Assembly: GCA_029264635.1 (NCBI GenBank)
Contig: JARIAA010000298.1
Span: 1-26,713, forward strand
DNA length: 26,713 bases
Reading direction: 5' to 3'
Source of the DNA: Psychrobacter sp.
GTDB lineage: Bacteria; Pseudomonadota; Gammaproteobacteria; Pseudomonadales; Moraxellaceae
The notes under the pieces are model-generated. The model was not told the origin of the DNA. It did not search any database and saw nothing but the letters and a program-made list of their open reading frames with translations. Position numbers and translations under genes: made by a program. The first letter of the stretch is position 1; each line of letters opens with the position of its first letter. This document shows positions 1 to 7,196 of this stretch, one piece after another.

Positions 1-186
1 ATCAATCTAGCTAATGAAGGCGCGCTGAACTCTTTAAATGGTATTGGCAGTAGTAAGGCTCAGGCTATTATCTTATATCGTGAGATGTTTGGGCCGTTTA
101 AGACGATTGATGAATTAGCAAAGGTCAAAGGTATCGGCGCTAAAACCATAGAAAAAAATAGAGCACGCTTACAAGTGCAAGACTAA
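1..186 (+). CDS. ComEA-like helix-hairpin-helix DNA-binding protein, 3' end only
   Basis: The window opens inside this gene. The last 61 codons are readable in frame 1 and end at TAA 184-186. The fragment has two helix-hairpin-helix elements: one around LNGIGSSKAQAI and one around LAKVKGIGAKTIEKN, spaced as in ComEA-type proteins. In that family the domain binds double-stranded DNA without sequence specificity, often in the periplasm during natural transformation. The N-terminus, which would show a signal peptide or membrane anchor, lies outside the window, so a competence role is inferred only from family. Other small HhH proteins remain possible. No clear terminator follows before pcnB. Confidence 0.75.
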   Translation: MNLANEGALNSLNGIGSSKAQAIILYREMFGPFKTIDELAKVKGIGAKTIEKNRARLQVQD

Positions 187-298
187 CTAGCCTATGTTTG
201 CTTATTAATGGTTGATTATTTTTTTTTAAATAGCATATAGTCATTATCATAACCCACCTAGCAAGCCCAAAATTTGTTAGACTATCATATACATCCGC

Positions 299-321
299 CT
301 GATAAACGCTGTGTTTATCAG
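299..321 (+). promoter_or_regulatory. Leader hairpin upstream of pcnB
   Basis: A perfect 9-bp inverted repeat (CTGATAAAC / GTTTATCAG) surrounds a 5-base loop and ends 34 bases before the pcnB start codon. No T-run follows, so it does not look like an intrinsic terminator. It could be a 5' UTR stem or a protein-binding palindrome; the sequence does not say which. Confidence 0.4.
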
Positions 322-355
322 AGGTGGTTAAAGAATACCGGCGAGGAGTAGATGC

Positions 356-2590
356 ATGGCCGAGCGTGCCGCCAAGCAGTTAGAACTGAATAAATCTGAA
401 TTACCCAATTCCATTACTGAAGTAATTGCTACATTGAACCGTGCTGGGTTTGATGCTTATATCGTCGGTGGTGGCGTGCGCGATACTTTATTGGGTCTGC
501 GTCCAAAAGACTTTGACGCTGTGACTGATGCCAAGCCGCATGAAATCAAAGACGTCTTTGGTAAACGCTGCCGCATTATCGGACGCCGCTTTCAATTGGC
601 GCATGTGTATTCAGGACGAGAGCTGATTGAAGTCGCTACTTTTCGTGGTCCGCCAACGAATGATGCCAGTACCAACCAAGATGGGATGATCCTGCGAGAC
701 AATGTGTGGGGCGATATCAAACAAGACTTTGCCCGTCGTGACTTTTCTATCAATGCCCTTTATTATCAGCCGCTCAAAGGGGTGGTACATGATTTTTGTG
801 GGGCACTTGAAGACATTGATAATAAAGTCATTCGCCTGTTGGGTCATGCGCCTACTCGTATCGAAGAAGACCCAGTGCGACTACTGCGTGCGCTACGTTT
901 TAAAGCCAAATTAGGCTTTGAATTCGACGAAGAGTTGTCTCAGCAGTTCCATCAGGACAATTGGGCGCTGCTTGAACAAATATCACCGCATCGCCTTTAT
1001 GACGAAACGCAAAAAATGTTTACGGGTGGCTATTTGGTGCCTTTATTGCCACTATTATTTGAGTCAGGCGCAATTGATAGCTTAATTATTTATCCGCCAT
1101 CAGAACCCAGTGCTTTGGTCAAACAAGTGGCTATCAATACGGATAAACGTATTGCCGCAGGCAAAAGTATCAATCCTGCTTTTTTCTATGCTGCTATCTT
1201 ATGGGAAAACTATTTGCATCAGCTAGAAAAAGCCAAAAAGCGCAATATGCCGTTTGCTGAAGCGCAAATACATGCAGCTAGCAAAGTCGTTGACCGCCAA
1301 CGTATCAAAACTGCGATTCCCAAATTTGCTGAGCAATTTATCCGTGATATTTGGATATTGCAGCCAAAATTGGCCGCGCCGCGCAGCAAGCAAATAGTCC
1401 AGCTCTCTGAACATCCACGCTTTCGCGCAGGCTTTGATTTTTTATTATTACGTGAGCAATGTGGTGATGCTGAGCATCCGCTCTCTGAGTCAACCAATGG
1501 GATGGGCGACTGGTGGCAGACGTATCAAACTTTATCAGATAAAGAGCAGCAGCAAGCCGTTGATGAGTTTGATGAAAGTCTTCGCCGCGGTGCTTATAAA
1601 AAAGGTCAGCGCGGACGTAATCGTAATCGCCAAAAGTCAGAAGCAGATTCAGTAGATGAGTCGATATCAAATCGAAAAGATACTCAGCTTAGTAACGCGA
1701 ATGGCAGTACAGAGAAAAATGGTGATGGACAGATGATGGTAAACGATCCAGCAAACATCCCATCTCGCCGCCGCCGCGCTGCCAGTCAGTCTGCATTTGC
1801 TGATCAATCTGATGCCAATAAAGACAAGCGCTATGACACGCAGCAGGCAAAGCAAGATAGCCTTGAGCTTGCTCAGCTACAGCAGTTATCCCTTGTCAGT
1901 AACCGTAATCAAGGCACCCATAAACGCGATAATACAAAGCCTGCGCCTTTATTTATCATAGAGCATGACAGGGTTGTGCCGCCACTACAAAAACAGCTGT
2001 CCGTCAAAGATAAGCCTAAACAAGCGCCCGTGCAGGAAAAATCCCTCAGTAAGCAGCCTTTGGCTGAGCAGCAGAATGGAGAAACTGATCATAAAGTGGC
2101 TCGTTCCAATGATGCTGAGCAGCCTAAAGCAAAACAGTTAGAGGTTATGCCATCTTCTGCTAAAGCACATCTGGCTCGTTCGATAGCACGATCACCTGCG
2201 CTAGTAACTACGAATAATGAGCCAATTCCGCATCAGCGTCGACGCCGCGAGCCTACTGTAGATAATAGTCACCGTACAGGCAGTATAGATAACGTTGAGA
2301 CGCAGGTTGATAATCACGATCACCCTGCTGCAAAACACGCGAAAGAAGCGCTAAAACCTGTCGCCCAGTCTGATGGTAAAGCTGACAAAGTTGCAGAGCC
2401 GACAAAAGTTATAGAAGGCAGTAAGCAGGCCGATGCCCCTGCGAAAAGATTAGCTAAAGCGACAGAAGTAAAGTCTGCTAAAACCAGTCAAATGGTTAAT
2501 GGTAAGGCGATTTCTCGCGTACCAAGCGATAATAAAGGCCCTGTCCCATCGAAGCGTCGCCGTCGTCAGCCAAGTATCGATAATGCGTGA
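356..2590 (+). CDS. pcnB: Poly(A) polymerase I with long basic C-terminal tail
   Basis: Adds 3' poly(A) tails to RNA, which in proteobacteria promote decay. The nucleotidyltransferase head is clear: GGGVRD at residues 38-43 and the metal-binding DFD at 52-54, then the class II NTase/PAP signatures IEVATFRG (91-98) and ARRDFSINALY, and an RNA-binding region from about 170 to 420. Start ATG 356 has GAGGAG 7 bases upstream. At 744 residues it is far longer than the E. coli enzyme (about 465). The extra ~300 residues are hydrophilic, low in complexity and rich in Lys, Gln, Ala and Asp. Four-arginine clusters occur at 471-474, 628-631 and 734-737, the last two followed by similar P-S/T-x-D-N sequence. 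The catalytic part is unambiguous; the tail's role in RNA or partner binding is inference. Its last 8 bases overlap folK. Confidence 0.93.
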   Translation: MAERAAKQLELNKSELPNSITEVIATLNRAGFDAYIVGGGVRDTLLGLRPKDFDAVTDAKPHEIKDVFGKRCRIIGRRFQLAHVYSGRELIEVATFRGPPTNDASTNQDGMILRDNVWGDIKQDFARRDFSINALYYQPLKGVVHDFCGALEDIDNKVIRLLGHAPTRIEEDPVRLLRALRFKAKLGFEFDEELSQQFHQDNWALLEQISPHRLYDETQKMFTGGYLVPLLPLLFESGAIDSLIIYPPSEPSALVKQVAINTDKRIAAGKSINPAFFYAAILWENYLHQLEKAKKRNMPFAEAQIHAASKVVDRQRIKTAIPKFAEQFIRDIWILQPKLAAPRSKQIVQLSEHPRFRAGFDFLLLREQCGDAEHPLSESTNGMGDWWQTYQTLSDKEQQQAVDEFDESLRRGAYKKGQRGRNRNRQKSEADSVDESISNRKDTQLSNANGSTEKNGDGQMMVNDPANIPSRRRRAASQSAFADQSDANKDKRYDTQQAKQDSLELAQLQQLSLVSNRNQGTHKRDNTKPAPLFIIEHDRVVPPLQKQLSVKDKPKQAPVQEKSLSKQPLAEQQNGETDHKVARSNDAEQPKAKQLEVMPSSAKAHLARSIARSPALVTTNNEPIPHQRRRREPTVDNSHRTGSIDNVETQVDNHDHPAAKHAKEALKPVAQSDGKADKVAEPTKVIEGSKQADAPAKRLAKATEVKSAKTSQMVNGKAISRVPSDNKGPVPSKRRRRQPSIDNA

Positions 2591-3113
2591 TCACCATCAT
2601 ACGGACAGTGTTAGCTGGGTGACATGCTATGTAGGCTTAGGCAGCAATCTAGCTAATGAGTTAGGTTCACCTATAGAGCATTTGCAGTGTGCATTTGCTG
2701 AGCTTCAAGCGCATGAGCAGATACGTGCAGTTCGAGTATCCTCCTTTTATGCTTCAGCGCCCATGGGGCCGCAAGATCAGCCAGATTTTGTCAATGCGGT
2801 CGCAGGTTTTGAGACGACATTAACGCCTTTTGAGCTGCTTAGATTTTGCCAGCAATTAGAGGAGCAAGCCAAGCGGGCACGCATACGACGATGGGGTGAG
2901 CGTAGTCTTGATGTCGATATTTTATTATATGGCGAAATACATCTGACAGAGCCGCAGCTGACAATACCCCATGCTGGACTTATTGAGCGTAATTTTGTCT
3001 TAATACCACTGCGACAGCTAGCGCCAAACATTATCATTGCTGGCAAATCGATAGATGATTATCCACAAAGTAAGGACTGGACAGGCTTAAAACGGTTATC
3101 CAGCGATGCCTAG
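2583..3113 (+). CDS. folK: 2-amino-4-hydroxy-6-hydroxymethyldihydropteridine pyrophosphokinase
   Basis: Transfers pyrophosphate from ATP to 6-hydroxymethyl-dihydropterin, the step before dihydropteroate synthase in folate synthesis. HPPK hallmarks are present: VGLGSNLANE near residue 17, GPQDQPDFVNAV around 62-73, and the signature WGERSLDVDILLY with metal-binding Asp110 and Asp112. I chose ATG 2583, giving 176 residues and an 8-base overlap with the end of pcnB, which suggests translational coupling. No good Shine-Dalgarno sequence precedes it. The frame is open back to 2499, but that would overlap pcnB by about 90 bases and add 28 residues the family lacks. GTG 2619, closer to where E. coli FolK begins, is a real alternative. 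Confidence 0.9.
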   Translation: MRDHHHTDSVSWVTCYVGLGSNLANELGSPIEHLQCAFAELQAHEQIRAVRVSSFYASAPMGPQDQPDFVNAVAGFETTLTPFELLRFCQQLEEQAKRARIRRWGERSLDVDILLYGEIHLTEPQLTIPHAGLIERNFVLIPLRQLAPNIIIAGKSIDDYPQSKDWTGLKRLSSDA

Positions 3114-3194
3114 ATTTTTTACACAATATCATCGCGTAGTTTTCAAAGGTACAGATGGTTGATACTTACAGGTAGCAAAAGCATTGAGGGTGAT

Positions 3195-3995
3195 ATGACA
3201 ACGTTATCTACTTTAAATAAGTTTAAAAAAGAAGGCACTAAGTTCACTTGCCTGACCTGCTATGACGCGATGTTTGCACGAATGATGGACAAGGCGCAGA
3301 TCGATACGATTTTGATTGGTGACAGCTTAGGTATGGTCGTACAAGGTCACGACTCAACCTTACCTGTGACAGTCAATGATATGGCTTATCATACGGCTAA
3401 TATTGCCCGTAGTAATAAGCATGCACTGATATTAGCTGACTTGCCGTTTATGAGCTATGTGACCCTACCAGAAGCTATTGCCAATAGTCGCAGGCTGATG
3501 CAAGCTGGCGCACATGTCATAAAAATTGAAGGCGGCAGTGAGCTGTGTGAATTGGTGACGACTTTAGCGCAGGCGGGTACGCCTACATGTGTGCATCTAG
3601 GCTTAACCCCGCAGTCAGTCAACGTCTTTGGCGGCTACAAAATTCAAGGCCGCGGTGACGAGGCGGCTGATAAATTACTTGAGGATGCTAAAGCAGTGGT
3701 TGCCGCAGGTGCTGCTCTGTTAGTACTGGAATGTGTACCAGCTGAGCTGGCTAAGCGAGTAACCAATGCCGCTTCTGTACCTGTTATCGGTATCGGTGCT
3801 GGCGCAGATACCGATGGGCAAGTCCTAGTGATGCATGACATGCTTGGTATGGTACATGGGCGCGTGCCGCGCTTTGTCCATGACTTCTTGACTGATGCGC
3901 GTAATAGCACACACAGTATCGAAGGCGCGTTTGCGCTTTATCAGCAGTCGGTACGTGAGGGCAGTTTTCCAACGCAGCAGCATCAATTTAGCTAG
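3195..3995 (+). CDS. panB: 3-methyl-2-oxobutanoate hydroxymethyltransferase (ketopantoate synthesis)
   Basis: Makes ketopantoate from alpha-ketoisovalerate and methylene-tetrahydrofolate, the first committed step to pantothenate. From ATG 3195 the protein has 266 residues, matching the ~264 of E. coli. The catalytic and metal residues are all present with a constant offset of two: Asp43, Asp82, Lys110, Glu112 and Glu179 (Asp45, Asp84, Lys112, Glu114 and Glu181 in E. coli). The motif GDSLGMVVQGHDSTLPVTV is intact. GAGGG at 3186-3190 serves as a ribosome site. The frame is open upstream to 3159, but those residues are not family-like. It uses a folate cofactor, so following folK is metabolically sensible. 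panC starts 48 bases after the stop. Confidence 0.96.
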   Translation: MTTLSTLNKFKKEGTKFTCLTCYDAMFARMMDKAQIDTILIGDSLGMVVQGHDSTLPVTVNDMAYHTANIARSNKHALILADLPFMSYVTLPEAIANSRRLMQAGAHVIKIEGGSELCELVTTLAQAGTPTCVHLGLTPQSVNVFGGYKIQGRGDEAADKLLEDAKAVVAAGAALLVLECVPAELAKRVTNAASVPVIGIGAGADTDGQVLVMHDMLGMVHGRVPRFVHDFLTDARNSTHSIEGAFALYQQSVREGSFPTQQHQFS

Positions 3996-4043
3996 CTCCA
4001 TTTATTTTTTTGGTCTTTATTATAAGTTGAAGAATATTTAACG

Positions 4044-4955
4044 ATGCCCATTATTTATCAGCAGATCTCAGCATTGCGTGCCGCTTTGCAGCCTTACCGT
4101 GGTCAAAAAAGCAATCAGGAAAATAGCCATCAGCGTATTGCCCTCGTACCTACCATGGGCAACTTGCATGAGGGTCATCTGGAACTGGTACGCATTGCTA
4201 AGCAGCATGCAGATATTGTCGTCGTTAGTATCTTTGTCAATCCTACCCAGTTTGGGGCTGGAGAGGATTTTGACAGTTATCCACGTACGCAAGATGAAGA
4301 TGTCGCTAAGCTTGCAAGCGTTGGCGCAGATTATGTTTTTGCGCCCACTATTGAAAAGATGTATCCTGTCTTGCCGCCGCCAACGTCCGTTCTCGCTGGT
4401 ACGATTACCACTCAATTATGTGGCCAATCACGCCCTGGGCACTTTGATGGGGTAGGCATTGTGGTTTCTAAATTATTCAATATTGTACAACCAGACGTCG
4501 CTGTATTTGGACAAAAGGATTATCAGCAGCTGGCGATTATCAAACAGCTGGTACGTGATTTAAGTTATCCTATCGATATCATCGCAGCTCCTATTGTAAG
4601 GGCTGCTGATGGCTTGGCGCTCTCTTCACGCAATCAGTATCTAAGCGCAGATGAGCGCCAAATAGCGCCTGTGCTGCATCAAGAGTTGCAGCGCCTGGCA
4701 CAGAATTTGCTAAACGATGAGCAGCATGTTCAAACGTTTGAAACCTTATTAGCAGACACGCGTACGCGTATAACGGACGCAGGGTTTACGATTGATTATC
4801 TTGAGGTAAAAACGCTCGAGCTGGATTCATTAGCTAGTAGTATGAATCATATAAACGTTAATAAAGAGCGCCAAGATTTAATTATTTTAGTCGCAGCTTG
4901 GCTTGGACGTGCGCGCTTATTAGACAATCAATTGGTGGCTCTTCATCAAGGATGA
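4044..4955 (+). CDS. panC: Pantoate--beta-alanine ligase
   Basis: Joins pantoate and beta-alanine with ATP to give pantothenate, through a pantoyl-adenylate intermediate. It belongs to the HIGH-type nucleotidyltransferases. PTMGNLHEGHL (36-46) carries the HIGH-like His42 and His45, followed by the family sequences IFVNPTQFG, FGQKDYQQL and LSSRNQYLS (the KMSKS-equivalent loop). At 303 residues it is slightly longer than the usual ~280 because of a loop near residues 20-30 and a longer C-terminal part. It sits directly behind panB, as in many proteobacteria. panD is not in this window. The ribosome site before ATG 4044 is weak, so coupling to panB is plausible. Confidence 0.96.
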   Translation: MPIIYQQISALRAALQPYRGQKSNQENSHQRIALVPTMGNLHEGHLELVRIAKQHADIVVVSIFVNPTQFGAGEDFDSYPRTQDEDVAKLASVGADYVFAPTIEKMYPVLPPPTSVLAGTITTQLCGQSRPGHFDGVGIVVSKLFNIVQPDVAVFGQKDYQQLAIIKQLVRDLSYPIDIIAAPIVRAADGLALSSRNQYLSADERQIAPVLHQELQRLAQNLLNDEQHVQTFETLLADTRTRITDAGFTIDYLEVKTLELDSLASSMNHINVNKERQDLIILVAAWLGRARLLDNQLVALHQG

Positions 4956-5008
4956 TTCATAATTAAGTAAAGATATGCAATGGACGTAATAAACTAGGAC
5001 GGTATCCC

Positions 5009-5977
5009 ATGGAATCAGTAGGTATGAACCAAGAACAGGAATTACTATCGCAAAAACCAGTAGCAAAAAATGTTGAAGACGACAGTATCAGTATCATCGT
5101 AGTGTCAGGCAGCTCAGGATCAGGTAAGACCTCAGTACTCAATATTTTGGAGGATTTAGGCTATTACTCTATCGACAATCTTCCTTTATCTTTGGTGCCA
5201 GACGTCGCACACAAATTGGTTGATGAAAGCGCCATCCGCCGTGTAGCGCTGGGCGTAGACGTACGTACGCCGCGAGCAGATTTGTCCAATTTTTCTATTA
5301 TTTATAAAGACCTAAAACAAGTGTACGGTGAGCAGACGGTCAAAATTATCTATGTTACTGCGTTAGATGCGGTGTTGGTGGCACGTTTTAATGCGACCCG
5401 TCGTGTGCATCCATTGATGGCACAAGATGGTATAGGGTCAAAGTATCCTACTTATAATTTGCCAGCAGCGATTAAAAAGGAAGAAGAACTTTTAGAGCCT
5501 ATTGCCAGTTACGCTGATATCAAAATCGATACAAGTAAGCTGAACATTCACCAGTTAAAAGATCGGCTGCGCGACCATATTGGCATAGACAATAAAATTG
5601 TAATCAATCTGCTATCCTTTGGCTTTAAGTATGGCAGTCCTATCGATGCTGATTTTGTGTTCGATGTCAGGATTTTACCCAACCCGCACTGGAATCCTGA
5701 ACTACGGACGTCGACTGGTTTGGATAGTGACGTTGGCGACTTTTTTGCCGATTATCCAGAGGTGGCAGAGATGACAAATGATATGGCGAAGTTCTTAAAT
5801 CGTTGGTTGCCAGATTTTTTGCACAACAATCGCCATACGGTGACAGTCGCCATTGGTTGTACCGGCGGCAAGCATCGCTCTGTTTTTATTACTGATAAGC
5901 TACAAAGCTATCTTGCTCAGAGCTTGCCTAAAGGCTTGACAGTGGTCGCCAAGCACCGTGAAAAGCGTCGTTGGTAG
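5009..5977 (+). CDS. rapZ: RapZ: RNase adapter / nucleotide-binding protein (YvcJ family)
   Basis: RapZ binds small RNAs and RNase E and, in enterobacteria, adjusts glucosamine-6-phosphate synthase through the sRNA GlmZ. The Walker A motif is GSSGSGKT (34-41), followed by EDLGYYSIDNLP, the conserved DADFVFDVR and LPNPHW stretches, and the C-terminal AIGCTGGKHRSVF. The end (KHREKRRW) is basic, like the RNA-binding tail of E. coli RapZ. The protein has 322 residues against ~284 in E. coli; most of the difference is a ~28-residue acidic N-terminal extension. An alternative start is ATG 5024. AGGA at 4996-4999 supports ATG 5009. rpoN, hpf, ptsN and npr, its enterobacterial neighbours, are absent here; it follows panC after 53 bases and may share its transcript. 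Confidence 0.93.
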   Translation: MESVGMNQEQELLSQKPVAKNVEDDSISIIVVSGSSGSGKTSVLNILEDLGYYSIDNLPLSLVPDVAHKLVDESAIRRVALGVDVRTPRADLSNFSIIYKDLKQVYGEQTVKIIYVTALDAVLVARFNATRRVHPLMAQDGIGSKYPTYNLPAAIKKEEELLEPIASYADIKIDTSKLNIHQLKDRLRDHIGIDNKIVINLLSFGFKYGSPIDADFVFDVRILPNPHWNPELRTSTGLDSDVGDFFADYPEVAEMTNDMAKFLNRWLPDFLHNNRHTVTVAIGCTGGKHRSVFITDKLQSYLAQSLPKGLTVVAKHREKRRW

Positions 5978-5986
5978 ATTTTCAAC

Positions 5987-6050
5987 AGTAGCTCTATTAT
6001 ATAGTAGCTCTATTATATAGTAGCTATATTATATAGTAGCTCTATTATAT
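5987..6050. repeat. Four tandem copies of a 16-bp unit downstream of rapZ
   Basis: The unit AGTAGCTCTATTATAT occurs at 5987-6002, 6003-6018, 6019-6034 and 6035-6050. Copies 1, 2 and 4 are identical; copy 3 has one C-to-A change at 6026. Each unit junction contains CTAT-TAT-ATAG, so the array can form short stems. It starts 9 bases after the rapZ stop and ends 116 bases before darP. The copy number could vary between strains by slippage. Confidence 0.95.
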
Positions 6051-6166
6051 AATTACTTTGCTGTCAGCCCTTTGGCAGCTCCGTCGCTATTTATGATGTA
6101 TTATTAATATTAGGCCAATAGTTGTTAGCCTATAGCAAATTTCATTTATTACTTTGGAAAGCTTTT

Positions 6167-6679
6167 ATGATTGACTGGTCAGAACATGACATGCGCGTCT
6201 CGCGTACCGAACTCAAAAAAGCCCATGAGCGCTTGCAAGCGTTATCGATACCGCTTGCAGGCTTGTCTAAAAAGCAGCTAAAAAAGCTACCTGCTAGCGA
6301 TTATTTTATGGCTGAATTGATGGCGCTGGCAGATATTACCAGCGCCAATGCCCGTAACCGTCAAACCAAGCGAGTGGGCAAGCTTATCAGCGAAGAAAAT
6401 CGTCATGAACTGGTAAAGGCCTTGTTTGATGCCTTTTTTCCAAATGAGCAAATCGCTAAAATTGAAAGCTGGCGCGGTCGGCTTAATATCAATGACGAGG
6501 GCACGCTCAAGCAGTTTGTGAAGCAGTATAAGGCGTCGGAGCGTAATAGCTTATATCAGTTATTACTTTGGATTGAATATGCCAAACATATGAACGATGA
6601 TGAGCTTATGATGGAGTCTGAGCAAGATCTTGCCAGTTATATCCGAGAAGTTGCTATTTTAACGCAGTTAAATTATTAG
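6167..6679 (+). CDS. darP: DarP/YjgA family ribosome-assembly factor (DUF615)
   Basis: YjgA (renamed DarP) binds late 50S ribosomal precursors in E. coli. The protein here has 170 residues, starts acidic (DWSEHDM) and has the family pattern VSRTELKKAHERLQAL, then L..LP....F, then ARNRQTKRVGKLI, where the family shows GRRRQLQLIGKML, and a C-terminal SLYQLLLWIEYAKH segment. I chose ATG 6167 because GGAAAG lies 5 bases upstream. The frame is open back to 6122, but those codons precede the ribosome site. A strong terminator closes the gene, ending the pcnB-to-darP block. Family assignment is good though sequence identity to E. coli is modest. Confidence 0.82.
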   Translation: MIDWSEHDMRVSRTELKKAHERLQALSIPLAGLSKKQLKKLPASDYFMAELMALADITSANARNRQTKRVGKLISEENRHELVKALFDAFFPNEQIAKIESWRGRLNINDEGTLKQFVKQYKASERNSLYQLLLWIEYAKHMNDDELMMESEQDLASYIREVAILTQLNY

Positions 6680-6708
6680 TTTTTGTTGTATTCTCTTTAA
6701 CATTATAT

Positions 6709-6737
6709 AAAAAGCCGACTAATTCAGTCGGCTTTTT
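6709..6737 (+). terminator. Rho-independent terminator after darP
   Basis: A 12-bp perfect stem (AAAAAGCCGACT / AGTCGGCTTTTT) with a 5-base loop ends in five T residues, 30 bases after the darP stop. The A/T flanks make it usable in both directions. Confidence 0.93.
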
Positions 6738-6894
6738 GCACTGTGAATTATTTAGTTTCATGAAAATAGACTACGCTTTATCACGTTTTTTTACATGTTA
6801 TCTATGTCATATAGAGCATTAAAAATATATGGTTAAAGTATCGTTAAACGTAATTTAACAGTGACTTTTGAGGCGTTGAACAGGAGTAGTGCAA

Positions 6895-7167
6895 TTGATT
6901 GATCCTGTGATAGTGACGGTGATTTTAAATCCAGTACCAGATTCATTTGGCAAAGAGCCGATGTTTCATGCCTTTATCCTGTTAAAAAAATGGGCAACCA
7001 ATCGCAATGTGACTGTACAGCCCCCTGTAGATACTGATGAAGAAACCTTACGCTATGCGACTGTTGTGACGCCGAATAAGGATCAGGCGGATATTATTAT
7101 TGTCGAGCTATTAGATTTAACGTTCGTTGATACCTGTTATAGAAAGCCAGCTGATGCCCCTCCCTAG
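6895..7167 (+). CDS. Small protein resembling a subtilase propeptide (I9-like), paired with the protease
   Basis: Not recognised by name. It has 90 residues if it starts at TTG 6895, which lies 8 bases after GGAG (6883-6886). GTG 6889 is only 2 bases from that ribosome site and would add two residues. It has no signal peptide. The N-terminus starts with a beta-like run (VIVTVILNPVP). The last 13 residues, VDTCYRKPADAPP, match VEAAYVKPGVEPP at 112-124 of the next protein, just before its protease domain. An ungapped comparison of the 40 residues ending there shows about 11 identities and several conservative changes. Inhibitor I9 propeptides end with a similar V-x-x-Y-V-x-P pattern. I infer a stand-alone propeptide-like inhibitor or folding helper. 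Its stop is 29 bases before the protease start, so co-expression is likely. Confidence 0.7.
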   Translation: MIDPVIVTVILNPVPDSFGKEPMFHAFILLKKWATNRNVTVQPPVDTDEETLRYATVVTPNKDQADIIIVELLDLTFVDTCYRKPADAPP

Positions 7168-7196
7168 CAGTTTTTACTTTGATAGGAGTTAGAGCT

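Noticed and set aside
1338..1670. 110-codon open frame on the minus strand inside pcnB
   Set aside because: No ribosome site or recognisable domain; pcnB coding is certain on the opposite strand.
2499..2582. Upstream extension of folK starting inside pcnB
   Set aside because: It would add 28 residues absent from the HPPK family and overlap pcnB by about 90 bases; ATG 2583 fits better.
5987..6050. CRISPR array
   Set aside because: The 16-bp units are directly adjacent with no spacers and no cas genes are near.
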